Below, piece after piece: positions 26,019-35,441 of a DNA stretch of 64,000 bases. The notes under the pieces were generated by a model. The model saw only the letters and a program-made list of their open reading frames with translations. It was not told where the DNA came from and searched no databases. The translations under genes and the position numbers were made by a program. Where the stretch lies: positions 62,001 to 126,000 of the forward strand of contig NZ_JABFDI010000003.1 of the NCBI RefSeq assembly GCF_013403915.1, given 5' to 3'. The stretch comes from Winogradskyella pacifica (GTDB lineage Bacteria; Bacteroidota; Bacteroidia; Flavobacteriales; Flavobacteriaceae). The first letter of the stretch is position 1, and each line of letters starts with the position of its first letter.

Positions 26019-26875
26019 TTTTTTAATTTAAATATACTACCAAAAGAGACAACACGCTGAAAAAAGTAAAAACTTTGCTCTGCATGATCTGCTGAATCAT
26101 TGGTTGTTCTTATATTATTCATATCAATATAGCCACCTTTTGCATTTAATTGTATAAAAAAGTGTTTAAAGAATGTGAGATTTAATCCAATATTAGCAGA
26201 TAATCCATAACCTGACACATGAAATTGATCATATCTATCCTTTTGTAACAGTGTTGTATTCGTTCTAGGAAATAAAAGACCTCCTCCGATACCTTCGGTT
26301 ATATTGACTTGAAATTTATCTGTATCGTTTATATGAAATAATGATGAAATATCATCATATCTTGCAATTTCGGTGTAGATAAAGTTGAGACCGTCCGTGT
26401 GTTCAAATTTTAATAAATCACTAGAAATAAATACATTTTCATCATTAAACTCACCGTTATAATTGCTTCCAGGTTCATTGTCTGGTAAATTAATATAGCC
26501 GTTTACATTTCTATTTCTGTCTCTATTCATAACATATTTCATGTGGTCTAAACCAATTGAAACGGTGTAATGATCTGAAATAAAATAACCCAATTTGGCA
26601 TTTGTTTGAGGGATGGTCATTCGAGTAGGATTTATATAATCGATATGCCAACCTTTAGGTTTGTCTTTTGCTGTAGCATCACTTATCGTAAAATCGTAAT
26701 CTTCACCTTTAAAGCGAATATCCGATTTTGAATAGGCTCCTCTATTTCCGCCCCAGCTAATAAATAATTTTCCTTTATTAGAGGTTGAGTATTTTAGTGT
26801 TCTTTGAGTTTGGCTGTATGTTATTGTACATAACAAAGTGAATCCTAAGTTTAGAATTCTATTTAAATAGTTCAT
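26015..26875 (-). CDS. Predicted outer-membrane beta-barrel protein
   Basis: 286 residues. A signal peptide covers about 1-21 (LGFTLLCTITYSQ). The rest has alternating strands with aromatic ends (GKLFISWGGNRGAYS, AKLGYFISDHYTVSIGLDHMKYV, GYGLSANIGLNLTFF, FFIQLNAKGGYIDM) and ends in SFGSIFKLKK, consistent with an 8- to 10-strand barrel. I do not recognise a family. It is the first gene of a two-gene operon with the acetyltransferase. Confidence 0.7.
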   Translation of the reverse strand: MNYLNRILNLGFTLLCTITYSQTQRTLKYSTSNKGKLFISWGGNRGAYSKSDIRFKGEDYDFTISDATAKDKPKGWHIDYINPTRMTIPQTNAKLGYFISDHYTVSIGLDHMKYVMNRDRNRNVNGYINLPDNEPGSNYNGEFNDENVFISSDLLKFEHTDGLNFIYTEIARYDDISSLFHINDTDKFQVNITEGIGGGLLFPRTNTTLLQKDRYDQFHVSGYGLSANIGLNLTFFKHFFIQLNAKGGYIDMNNIRTTNDSADHAEQSFYFFQRVVSFGSIFKLKK

Positions 26876-26947
26876 AAGATAACTTCCGTAAGGATAAGGG
26901 TAGACGTTAATCTAATCCCTTACTTACAATAGTTGTGAAAATAGAAG

Positions 26948-27760
26948 TTATAATGAGTTAATTGTTTTTCTAATAGCAACTAAATTAGATAATAAGCTTT
27001 CCAAATTATCTAAGTGTAACATGTTGGCTCCATCACTTTTTGCATTTGCGGGGTCAAAATGTGTTTCAATAAATAAACCATCGACGTTATTAACGACACC
27101 AGCTCTTGCAATTGTCTCAATCATATCTGGTCGTCCTCCGGTAACACCAATACTTTGATTAGGCTGTTGTAATGAGTGGGTAACGTCTAAAACTGTTGGG
27201 GCATATTGGCGCATGGTTGGGATACCTCTAAAATCTACAATCATGTCTTGGTAACCAAACATGGTACCACGATCTGTAATCCAAGCTTTATCATTGCCAG
27301 CATCTTTAACTTTTTGAACGGCATGCTTCATCGCTTCAGGACTCATAAATTGTCCCTTCTTTAAATTAACAACTTTTCCGGTTTCGGCAGCAGCAACTAC
27401 TAAATCTGTTTGTCTCACCAAAAATGCAGGAATCTGTAAAACATCTACATATTCTGCAGCCATTGCAGCATCAGATACTTCGTGGATATCGGTTACTGTT
27501 GGGACGTCAAAAGTTTCAGAAACTTTTCTGAGAATTTTTAAGGCTTTTTCGTTTCCAATACCTGTAAAACTATCAATTCTACTACGATTCGCTTTTTTGA
27601 AACTACCTTTAAAAACGTAAGGGATTTCAAGTTTATCTGTAATTTTTATAACTTTCTCGGCAATACGAAGTGCCATATCTTCACCTTCAATAGCGCAAGG
27701 GCCGCAAAGTAAAAAGAAGTTATTGGAATCTGTATGTTTTAATTTTGGAATTGATATCAA
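26948..27760 (-). CDS. kdsA: 3-deoxy-8-phosphooctulonate (KDO-8-P) synthase
   Basis: 270 residues from the TTG at 27760 (reading ISIPKLKHT). The longer frame opens with a TTG at 27790, but that codon lies inside the -7 promoter element (27788-27795), so translation must start downstream, and 27760 is the first plausible codon. It condenses PEP with arabinose-5-P for lipid A/LPS inner core. Motifs are LLCGPCAIEG, FKGSFKKANRSR, FDVPTVTDIHE, ITDRGTMFGY, DVTHSLQQPN and IETHFDPANAKSDG. The NxH/DxAxSDG residues near the end are catalytic. Confidence 0.93.
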   Translation of the reverse strand: MISIPKLKHTDSNNFFLLCGPCAIEGEDMALRIAEKVIKITDKLEIPYVFKGSFKKANRSRIDSFTGIGNEKALKILRKVSETFDVPTVTDIHEVSDAAMAAEYVDVLQIPAFLVRQTDLVVAAAETGKVVNLKKGQFMSPEAMKHAVQKVKDAGNDKAWITDRGTMFGYQDMIVDFRGIPTMRQYAPTVLDVTHSLQQPNQSIGVTGGRPDMIETIARAGVVNNVDGLFIETHFDPANAKSDGANMLHLDNLESLLSNLVAIRKTINSL

Positions 27761-27787
27761 AGCTTTAGACTTAAAATTAGTAAGGTA

Positions 27788-27795
27788 CAAAGATA
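27788..27795 (-). promoter_or_regulatory. -7 promoter element for kdsA
   Basis: TATCTTTG on the minus strand. It sets the transcription start at about 27780 and so excludes the upstream TTG at 27790 as translation start. Confidence 0.65.
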
Positions 27796-27838
27796 CGATT
27801 ATGTATGTTTAGATGAAACTATGATTAATGGATATTAA

Positions 27839-27870
27839 GTTTCAAAGTTTCAAAGTTTCAAAGTTTCAAA
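27839..27870. repeat. Tandem repeat (GTTTCAAA)x4
   Basis: Four perfect 8-bp units, 43 bp upstream of the kdsA promoter and inside the gap to the next gene. Each unit contains TTTCAAA, a near palindrome. Confidence 0.9.
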
Positions 27871-27936
27871 AGTTCGATGCTTTGCGTTTTTGCAAATTTG
27901 TTTTTACTTAGCCATCAATAAGTCTTCCGTATTCAA

Positions 27937-28296
27937 TTAAAAGACCTTCTTAATACTATTTCTCACAATCCATAGTGACATTACAAAGTTTCCAATAACT
28001 AAAAGCCCTCCATAAAATAGTAGTTTTTTTGAGGTTTCTGACCAATGAATAATATGGAGTAAATCAAATACATAAGCTAGAATTAAGTAAGAAGACAAGC
28101 ACACAAAAATAATTCCTAAAGAGAAATTTAATTTTCTATTTGGTTTAATTAGTTGCCATAAAAACGGAATTCCAAATAATAATATAGGATAAGCAGAAAT
28201 GCCTTCACTTTTATTCATGGTTGTAAACCAATATATAATTACCGACAAAAAATAGAGGTAAGGGATAAATTTGGTGTATTTGCTAAGAGTTTTCAT
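27937..28296 (-). CDS. Small membrane protein with four predicted segments
   Basis: 119 residues with hydrophobic stretches at about 9-25, 35-50, 57-78 and 89-110, and a basic C-terminal end (RNSIKKVF). I do not recognise a domain. It lies between kdsA and typA, in opposite orientation to typA. It resembles the many short inner-membrane proteins of flavobacteria; function unknown. Confidence 0.7.
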   Translation of the reverse strand: MKTLSKYTKFIPYLYFLSVIIYWFTTMNKSEGISAYPILLFGIPFLWQLIKPNRKLNFSLGIIFVCLSSYLILAYVFDLLHIIHWSETSKKLLFYGGLLVIGNFVMSLWIVRNSIKKVF

Positions 28297-28474
28297 CTGT
28301 TAATTTTTTAGAGTTCAGATTAGCCTAAAAAAGGCAGTTTTAGTTGCCTAGTTAGCGGTAGGTTTTGTAGGGAAGGCTTTACCTGTTAATCAATTATTTA
28401 ACGTAAGATACGGCTTCAAATTATTTGATAATAAAATTATAACATATAATTAACGGAAAAAGAAGAATAAAACG

Positions 28475-28482
28475 TACATTTG
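28475..28482 (+). promoter_or_regulatory. -7 promoter element for typA
   Basis: TACATTTG, ending 24 bp before the typA ATG at 28507. Confidence 0.55.
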
Positions 28483-28506
28483 CACGCTTAAAAATCAGCA
28501 TCAGTT

Positions 28507-30303
28507 ATGACCAAGATTAAAAATATTGCAATTATTGCGCACGTCGATCACGGAAAGACAACATTGGTAGATAAGATTATGTATCACTGTCAATTATTCC
28601 GTGAAAACGAAAATACAGGAGACTTAATTCTAGACAACAATGATCTAGAAAGAGAAAGAGGTATTACAATTACTTCTAAAAATGTTTCTGTAGTATACAA
28701 AGATACTAAGATCAACATTATTGATACACCTGGTCACGCCGATTTTGGAGGTGAAGTAGAACGTGTATTAAACATGGCTGATGGTGTTGTGTTATTGGTA
28801 GATGCTTTTGAAGGGCCAATGCCACAAACACGTTTTGTATTACAAAAAGCAATTGATTTAGGTTTAAAGCCTTGTGTAGTTATCAATAAAGTGGATAAAG
28901 AAAACTGTACTCCAGATGAAGTACATGAAAAAGTTTTCGATCTAATGTTTGAACTTGGTGCTGAAGAGTGGCAGTTAGATTTCCCAACCGTTTATGGTTC
29001 TGCAAAGAACAACTGGATGAGTGATGATTGGAAAAATGAAACTAAAAATGTTGAGCCATTATTAGATATGGTAATTGAGCATGTGCCAACTCCAGAATTT
29101 GAGAAAGGAACAACACAAATGTTAATTACATCTTTAGATTTCTCTTCATTTACTGGTCGTATTGCGATTGGTCGTGTACAAAGAGGAAATATTGTAGAAG
29201 GACAACAAATCGCTTTAGTAAAAAGAGATGGTTCAATCGTAAAAAGTAGAATTAAAGAAGTATTCATTTTTGAAGGTTTAGGACGTAAGAAAGTTCAAAG
29301 CGTTGAAACTGGAGATATTTGTGCACTTGTTGGTGTTGAAGGATTTGAAATTGGAGATACTGTTTCGGATTTAGAAAATCCTGAAGGTTTAAAATCTATT
29401 GCGATAGATGAACCAACAATGAGTATGTTATTTACAATTAACGATTCTCCTTTCTTTGGTAAAGACGGAAAATTTGTAACATCTCGTCATATTAAAGATC
29501 GTTTAGAAAAAGAATTAGAGAAAAACTTAGCGCTTAAGTTAGGTGAAACAGGTAGTGCAGATAAATTCATGGTTTTTGGTCGTGGTGTATTACACTTATC
29601 GGTATTAATCGAAACGATGCGTCGTGAAGGTTATGAATTACAAATTGGACAACCACAAGTAATCATCAAGGAGATTGATGGTGTTAAATGTGAACCAATT
29701 GAAGAGTTAACAATTGACCTTCCTGAGACGGTATCTGGTAGAGCTGTAGAGTTTGTTACTAAGCGTAAAGGTGAGTTACTAAGTATGGTAACTAAAGGTG
29801 AGCGTATGATTTGTGAGTTTATGATTCCTTCTCGTGGTATTATTGGTTTACGTAACCAATTACTAACAGCAACTGCTGGTGAGGCAATTATGGCACACCG
29901 TTTTAAAGAATACCAGCCTTATAAAGGTGATATTCCTGGACGTATTTCTGGATCTTTAATCTCTATGGAAAACGGAACAGCGATTCCTTATTCAATTGAT
30001 AAATTACAAGATAGAGGTAAGTTCTTTGTTGAGCCAGGAGAAAGTATTTATGAAGGACAAGTTATCGGAGAAAATTCTCGTCAAGATGATATGTCTGTAA
30101 ACATTACAAAAGCTAAAAAGCAGAGTAATGTACGTAGTTCTGGAGCAGATGATAAAGCTAAGATTGTACCTGCAATTAAGTTTTCTTTAGAAGAAGCTTT
30201 AGAATATATTCAGAAAGATGAGTATGTTGAGGTAACTCCAAACTCTTTAAGATTACGTAAAATCTATTTGAAAGAAACAGATCGTAAGCGTAATAAAATA
30301 TAA
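28507..30303 (+). CDS. typA: Translational GTPase TypA/BipA
   Basis: 598 residues, full length for BipA. The G domain has G1 AHVDHGKTT (11-19), G2 [10 protein letters not shown]3 [10 protein letters not shown] and G4 NKVDKENC. Beta-barrel and EF-G-like domains follow, with [19 protein letters not shown] near residue 357 and the BipA-specific C-terminal domain with [21 protein letters not shown] near 520. It binds the ribosome and assists 50S assembly and growth under cold or stress. It is a single-gene unit with its own -7 element and terminator. Confidence 0.97.
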   Translation: MTKIKNIAIIAHVDHGKTTLVDKIMYHCQLFRENENTGDLILDNNDLERERGITITSKNVSVVYKDTKINIIDTPGHADFGGEVERVLNMADGVVLLVDAFEGPMPQTRFVLQKAIDLGLKPCVVINKVDKENCTPDEVHEKVFDLMFELGAEEWQLDFPTVYGSAKNNWMSDDWKNETKNVEPLLDMVIEHVPTPEFEKGTTQMLITSLDFSSFTGRIAIGRVQRGNIVEGQQIALVKRDGSIVKSRIKEVFIFEGLGRKKVQSVETGDICALVGVEGFEIGDTVSDLENPEGLKSIAIDEPTMSMLFTINDSPFFGKDGKFVTSRHIKDRLEKELEKNLALKLGETGSADKFMVFGRGVLHLSVLIETMRREGYELQIGQPQVIIKEIDGVKCEPIEELTIDLPETVSGRAVEFVTKRKGELLSMVTKGERMICEFMIPSRGIIGLRNQLLTATAGEAIMAHRFKEYQPYKGDIPGRISGSLISMENGTAIPYSIDKLQDRGKFFVEPGESIYEGQVIGENSRQDDMSVNITKAKKQSNVRSSGADDKAKIVPAIKFSLEEALEYIQKDEYVEVTPNSLRLRKIYLKETDRKRNKI

Positions 30304-30330
30304 TCTACTAAGATTTATTATATATTTTGA

Positions 30331-30365
30331 AAAGAGAAACATTGAAAAATGTTTCTCTTTTTTTG
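30331..30365 (+). terminator. Terminator of typA
   Basis: AAAGAGAAACAT (30331-30342) pairs with ATGTTTCTCTTT (30349-30360), followed by more Ts. Confidence 0.9.
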
Positions 30366-30576
30366 TTTTATAAATTCAGGAAAACAAACACGTTAATCAC
30401 TCATTGGGTTTTGCTTATAATGTGGTTAATTATTTCCTTGTCGCTTCAATAATTACTCTGTATTAATAAACTTAACTCATAGTTTTTTGTTTACTTTGGT
30501 GTCTAACTAAATAGTCAACATTATTTTCTCAGTAAAAAAATATCACTCTAGCTTACAATCGGAATGGGATGCGTTT

Positions 30577-31494
30577 GTGAAAGAGGCTAAGAATGCGACA
30601 TTCTTGTTTCAACGTGGTTTTATGGATTATCACAATGATCGTTTTGAGGATTTTTCAATAATGATCTATAAAGATGATCAGTTGTATGCGTTACTTCCTG
30701 CAAATAGTGTTGAGGATAAAGTAATTTCTCATCAAGGCCTAACTTACGGGAGCTTTGTGCTTCAAGATAAATCTAAATTCTTTTATGCTTTTGAAGCCTT
30801 TAAAGCGATGCTTGCTTTTTATGAATTAGAAGGGTTTAAGCAACTCGAAATAAAAGTGATACCCACGTTTTATAATAGTATGCCAGCAGATGAATTGGAC
30901 TATTTCCTTTATAAAGCTAACGCACAATTATTAAAAAAAGATGTGCTAATGGTCATTGATTATGCCCATAAATTACGTTTTCAAAAAAATAGAAGAGAAG
31001 GTATCAATAAAGCCTTAAGATCTGGACTAAAACTTAAAGTAGATACAAATTTCAGCGAGTTTTGGAATTCAGTTTTAATACCAAATCTAGATAAGAAACA
31101 TGGTGTAAAACCAGTCCATTCTTTACAAGAAATAGAATTATTGGCGACGCGTTTTCCAGAGAATATCAAACAGGTCAACATATATAAAGATGATAAAGTT
31201 GTCGCAGGATCAACCGTTTTTTTAACTAAAACAACTGTTCATCCTCAGTATGTTTCTGGTAATGCTGATAAAAACGCGTACGGTAGTCTCGATTTGGCTT
31301 ATGATTTTATAATCAATGAAATGGGCGATGATAAGCGTTATTTTGATTTTAATATTTCGAGTGAAGACAACGGGAATAAAATTAATGAAGGTCTCATTTT
31401 TTGGAAAGAAAGCTGTGGTGCACGAAGTTATACGGCTAACACATATCTGTTAGAAACGTCTAGTCATAAAATTTTGGATATACCTAAAACATAA
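30577..31494 (+). CDS. FemAB/GNAT-like acyltransferase at the head of the polysaccharide cluster
   Basis: At least 305 residues from the GTG at 30577. The reading frame continues upstream as VNIIFSVKKYHSSLQSEWDAF with typical family sequence back to 30514, where an ATA codon preceded by TAA stands at the expected start; so either a rare start (ATA or ATT) is used or the original ATG was lost and the GTG serves. Features are WDAFVKEAKNATFLFQRGFMDYH, IDYAHKLRFQKNRREGINKALRSGL near 129 and DFNISSEDNGNKINEGLIFWKE near 262. FemAB-like proteins of this kind occur in capsule and O-antigen loci and may acylate a sugar or lipid intermediate. The substrate is unknown. Confidence 0.75.
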   Translation: MKEAKNATFLFQRGFMDYHNDRFEDFSIMIYKDDQLYALLPANSVEDKVISHQGLTYGSFVLQDKSKFFYAFEAFKAMLAFYELEGFKQLEIKVIPTFYNSMPADELDYFLYKANAQLLKKDVLMVIDYAHKLRFQKNRREGINKALRSGLKLKVDTNFSEFWNSVLIPNLDKKHGVKPVHSLQEIELLATRFPENIKQVNIYKDDKVVAGSTVFLTKTTVHPQYVSGNADKNAYGSLDLAYDFIINEMGDDKRYFDFNISSEDNGNKINEGLIFWKESCGARSYTANTYLLETSSHKILDIPKT

Positions 31495-31675
31495 GTTTAT
31501 TTTTCTTCCTTATAATTCAAATAATTATGAACTAATTAAAATGAGTATTATATAAGGTTGTTGAAATCTAATTAATTAAAGTTTTAATTTAATCAATTGT
31601 TGTTTTATATTTCACAGACTTATCTGATTAGTTAATTGTACAAAGAAGAGATATGTCCTTTCAATTTTTAAATTT

Positions 31676-32815
31676 ATGATTAAGTTTTTAGATTTATATA
31701 AGATCAATAACCGCTTTAGAGACGCGTTTCAAGCGTCGTTTAGTAAATCTTTAGACGATGCCCATTTTATTCTAGGAAATAACGTTACCAATTTTGAAAA
31801 CGAGTTTGCCAACTATTGTGGTACAAAATTCTGCATTGGTACAGGTAATGGATTGGATGCCTTAACTCTGATCTTAAAAGGCTATATAGAACTCGGTAAG
31901 CTAAAAAAAGGAGATAAGGTTATTGTACCTGCCAACACATTTATTGCAACAATCTTATCGGTTATACATGCGGATTTGATTCCTGTTTTGGTGGAGCCCA
32001 ATCCAGATACATATACGATTTCTGTCGATACAGATAAGGCCATATTTGTTGATGCTAAAGCCATTATAATGGTTCATTTATATGGTCAATTGGCAGATGT
32101 TGAAGGCTTACAACAAATAGCTAAAGATTTTAATTTACTTTTATTTGAAGACGCAGCCCAAGCACACGGAGCCATTTTAAATTCCAAAAAGAATAGTTCA
32201 AATTCGATTGCAGATTCAATTTCAAATTCAGCTAAAGCAGGTAACCTTTCAGATGCAGCAGCATTTAGCTTCTATCCGAGTAAAAATTTAGGAGCACTTG
32301 GAGATGGTGGAGCCATTACAACTAACGATTCAGAATTAGTTACTGTCATTAAGTTATTGCGAAATTACGGTAGTGAAGAAAAGTACACGAATAAAATTAT
32401 TGGTTTTAATAGTCGTTTAGATGATATGCAAGCGGCATTTTTAAGTATAAAATTGAAGACCTTAGACAACGATAATGATAGACGCAGGGAAATTGCTAAG
32501 GCTTACTTAAATGGCATTAAAAACCCAAAGCTAAAATTACCACTTTATGATGGTAGCAAGAATCATATATTTTATGCTTTTGTCGTTGAGGTTGATGATA
32601 GAGCTGATTTTATAAAGTTTTTAGATGCCAATCAAATAGAATGGTTGATTCATTATCCTATACCACCGCATCAACAAGAGGCTTTGCGTTCTTTTTCGTG
32701 TTTTAATCTTCCACTTACGGAAAATATTCATAAAAGAATTATAAGTTTGCCTATGAGTCCTGTGATGATAGATAAAGATATTCAGTCGGTTATCTCGGCT
32801 TTAAACACATATTAA
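31676..32815 (+). CDS. DegT/DnrJ/EryC1/StrS sugar aminotransferase (FdtB/QdtB-like)
   Basis: 379 residues, PLP-dependent. It has ENEFANYCGTKFCIGTGNGLDAL near 42, MVHLYGQLADVEGLQ near 139, LFEDAAQAHGA near 158 (PLP Asp) and the Schiff-base lysine in SFYPSKNLGALGDGGAI near 202. Together with the FdtA-like isomerase at 38602 it probably makes a dTDP-3-amino-3,6-dideoxyhexose (Fuc3N or Qui3N). Odd: a Ser/Asn-rich run NSKKNSSNSIADSISNSAKA (about 167-186) replaces the usual short loop before the active-site strand. The next gene starts right after its stop. Confidence 0.88.
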   Translation: MIKFLDLYKINNRFRDAFQASFSKSLDDAHFILGNNVTNFENEFANYCGTKFCIGTGNGLDALTLILKGYIELGKLKKGDKVIVPANTFIATILSVIHADLIPVLVEPNPDTYTISVDTDKAIFVDAKAIIMVHLYGQLADVEGLQQIAKDFNLLLFEDAAQAHGAILNSKKNSSNSIADSISNSAKAGNLSDAAAFSFYPSKNLGALGDGGAITTNDSELVTVIKLLRNYGSEEKYTNKIIGFNSRLDDMQAAFLSIKLKTLDNDNDRRREIAKAYLNGIKNPKLKLPLYDGSKNHIFYAFVVEVDDRADFIKFLDANQIEWLIHYPIPPHQQEALRSFSCFNLPLTENIHKRIISLPMSPVMIDKDIQSVISALNTY

Positions 32816-34126
32816 TTGAAAAAGTTTTTTAATTACATCAATAGCGAAGTTTTAGTAAAGGCAGCAAGTTTAAACTTAGCCAATATTAGTCTCAGAATTT
32901 TAGCAGGTATTTTAATTTCTAAATTTATTGCTGTATACATTGGTCCACAGGGGATGGCACTTATTGGAAATTTGCGAAATTTTATGAGCGGTCTGCAGTC
33001 GTTATCGATTTCAGGACTTTATAAAGGTGTTGTTAAGTTTGTAAGTCAGGTTAAAAATGATTCGGTTGAGCTTACAAAAACCTTATCCACTGTCTTTTAT
33101 TTAGGGTTTTTCTCGTCTACTTTCCTCGCTTTTTTATGTTATTACAATGCTCAGTTTATAAATGATATTATTTTTTCGTCAAATTATAGATATACATATA
33201 TCATTAAAACGCTTGCCATTATTTTGCCTTTCTATGCTTTAAATATGTTTACCTTTTCTATTATGAACGGGTTTTCTAAGCACAAATATTTGTTGCTTAT
33301 AAATGTTTTAGGTCAAGTTCTTGGGCTTTTAGTAACGCTAATTCTCATATATCAAGAAAATATAGATGGTGCATTAATAGCCATAGTGATTACGCCTGCG
33401 CTTAATTTGCTTATAACTATTGTTGGTATAGCGTTTAGACGCAGTTTAATGTCATTTGTTAAGATTACACAAATAAGTCTGTCGGTCTTAAAGAAATTAA
33501 GTCCTTATATGATTATGGCGTTGGTTAGTGCTATTGCAATACCAATTGTGATGATTATAATTAGAAATTATCTTATTGACGAAGTTGGTATTAAAGCCGC
33601 AGGCCATTGGACAGCAATGACAAGAGTTTCAGATTATTATTTGATGTTTATCAATTCGTTGACGGCACTTTATATTTTGCCTCGTTTTTCTGAAATTAAT
33701 TCTAAACGCGATTTTAGAAAGGAAGTATTTAGTTTCTACAAGAGTATTATGCCTGCATTTTTGGTATTACTATTAATTATTTACTTAAGCAGATCTCTAT
33801 TAATAAACATATTGTTTACCGAAGATTTTAGACCAGTAGAAGATTTATTTGGGTATCAGATCTTAGGTGATATTGCACGTGTACTTTCTATGGTTATAGC
33901 CTATCAGTTTTTAGCGAAAAAGATGTTTGCACATTTCTTAATTCTAGAAGTGTTTTTATTCATAATGATGTACTTTTCTAGTATCTACCTCATTGATGAG
34001 TTTGGATTACAAGGAGCTGTAATGGGACATTGCTTGAGTTATTTTATGTACTTCGGAATAATATTATTACTCTTTAGTAGTTCTTTATTTGGGGTTTTAA
34101 CTGAAGATGGTATAGAAGGATATTAA
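32816..34126 (+). CDS. Wzx-type polysaccharide flippase, copy 1
   Basis: 436 residues with about 12 membrane segments. The start is the TTG directly after the aminotransferase stop; MKKFFNYINSEVLVKAASLN fits the family N terminus. It resembles WzxE/O-antigen translocases (LRILAGILISKFIAVYIGPQGMALIGNLRNF near 26, and GHWTAMTRVSDYYL near 262). It should flip undecaprenyl-PP-linked glycans across the inner membrane. It is a paralogue of the next gene: WTAxTxxSxxY and LxGDxxRxxxxVxxxQFLAKxxxxxFxxxE recur in both. Confidence 0.88.
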   Translation: MKKFFNYINSEVLVKAASLNLANISLRILAGILISKFIAVYIGPQGMALIGNLRNFMSGLQSLSISGLYKGVVKFVSQVKNDSVELTKTLSTVFYLGFFSSTFLAFLCYYNAQFINDIIFSSNYRYTYIIKTLAIILPFYALNMFTFSIMNGFSKHKYLLLINVLGQVLGLLVTLILIYQENIDGALIAIVITPALNLLITIVGIAFRRSLMSFVKITQISLSVLKKLSPYMIMALVSAIAIPIVMIIIRNYLIDEVGIKAAGHWTAMTRVSDYYLMFINSLTALYILPRFSEINSKRDFRKEVFSFYKSIMPAFLVLLLIIYLSRSLLINILFTEDFRPVEDLFGYQILGDIARVLSMVIAYQFLAKKMFAHFLILEVFLFIMMYFSSIYLIDEFGLQGAVMGHCLSYFMYFGIILLLFSSSLFGVLTEDGIEGY

Positions 34127-34136
34127 AAGCAAACAC

Positions 34137-35441
34137 GTGAAACTTCCAAAATTTATTAGTAGTAATATAGTGCTTAAAATTACCTCGCTTAATGCAGTGG
34201 TGATTACTATTAGACTAATTGTTTCTGCATTTGTTCAGCGTTTACTTGCGGTTACTGTTGGCGAAGCTGGTTATGCAAGTATTGGTCAGGTACGAAATGT
34301 ATTGGCGATGCTTACAAGCACATCTACTTTAGGGACTTTTAATGGAGTTGTTAAATATGTCGCAGAATTTAAAAAGGATCAGCCAGAACTTTCTAAGCTA
34401 TTTTCTACTGTTAGTGTTTTTGCAATAGTTGGCTCATTGCTTTCTGCGGCGGTATTATTTTTAGGAGCATCGTTCTTATCCGATTATCTGTTTCAATCTC
34501 AAGAGTATATTTATATTTTTCAATTGTTTGCTGCTATTGTACCATTTATTGCTGTTGGTAGAGTTACCAATGCGGTGGTTAGTGGGTTGTCGGATTATAA
34601 ACGCTATGCTAAAATTGAACTCATAAGTTATCTTCTAGCAACAGTGGCCCTTGTTATTGGTGTATATACTTCAGAATTAAAAGGAGTAATCATTGCTATT
34701 GCACTAGCACCAGTAATTCAGTTAGTTGTTTTGGCTTTTGTATTTGGAAAAACCCTGAAAACCTATGTGAAATTTAAGTCTTTAAATTTCAGTCTCATTT
34801 ATAAAAATAAATTATTGGCATTTACATTAATGTCTTTTATTTCTACGTTTTTGTTGAATTATATTGAGTTGAATATAAGAACTCTAGTCACTGATGAATT
34901 AAACATTAATGAAGCAGGTTATTGGACAGCAATTACATTTATTTCTAAAAACTATATGGTGTTTGCTACAGGATTATTTACACTGTATGTATTACCAAAA
35001 TTCGCGAGTATCCATAATAAGCATGAGTTTAAGATTGAAGTACTCAATATTTATAAAACCATTTTGCCGATTTTCGGATTAGGAATGCTTTTGGTTTATA
35101 TCCTGAAAGATTATATTATTCTATTAATTTATCCAGATTTCACAGGAATGGAACCTTTGTTTAAATGGCAATTATTAGGTGATTTTGTAAGATTAGGAGC
35201 CTTAGTCTTATCACATCAGTTTTTAGCGAAACGTTTAGTAAAAAGTTTTGTAATTACTGAAATAGCGTCTTTAGCATTGTTTTTTGTATTGTCTAAAGTG
35301 TTTATTCAGTATTATGGTACCGAAGGGATTGTAATTGCTCATTTTGTGAGGTACATTCTTTATTTTATAATGGTCTTTTTTGTTATAAAAATATATTTCA
35401 GTAATCAAAAAAATAATTTCACCGATGGAAAAAACATGTAA
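34137..35441 (+). CDS. Wzx-type polysaccharide flippase, copy 2
   Basis: 434 residues, GTG start at 34137, 10 bp after copy 1. About 12 membrane segments. It has EAGYASIGQVRNVLAMLTSTSTLGTFNGVVKYVAE near 42 and YWTAITFISKNYMVFATGLFTLYVLPKFA near 262. It aligns with copy 1 end to end, so the pair arose by tandem duplication and then diverged a good deal. Two flippases in one locus could serve two glycans or act together. Its last 17 bp overlap the following gene. Confidence 0.88.
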   Translation: MKLPKFISSNIVLKITSLNAVVITIRLIVSAFVQRLLAVTVGEAGYASIGQVRNVLAMLTSTSTLGTFNGVVKYVAEFKKDQPELSKLFSTVSVFAIVGSLLSAAVLFLGASFLSDYLFQSQEYIYIFQLFAAIVPFIAVGRVTNAVVSGLSDYKRYAKIELISYLLATVALVIGVYTSELKGVIIAIALAPVIQLVVLAFVFGKTLKTYVKFKSLNFSLIYKNKLLAFTLMSFISTFLLNYIELNIRTLVTDELNINEAGYWTAITFISKNYMVFATGLFTLYVLPKFASIHNKHEFKIEVLNIYKTILPIFGLGMLLVYILKDYIILLIYPDFTGMEPLFKWQLLGDFVRLGALVLSHQFLAKRLVKSFVITEIASLALFFVLSKVFIQYYGTEGIVIAHFVRYILYFIMVFFVIKIYFSNQKNNFTDGKNM

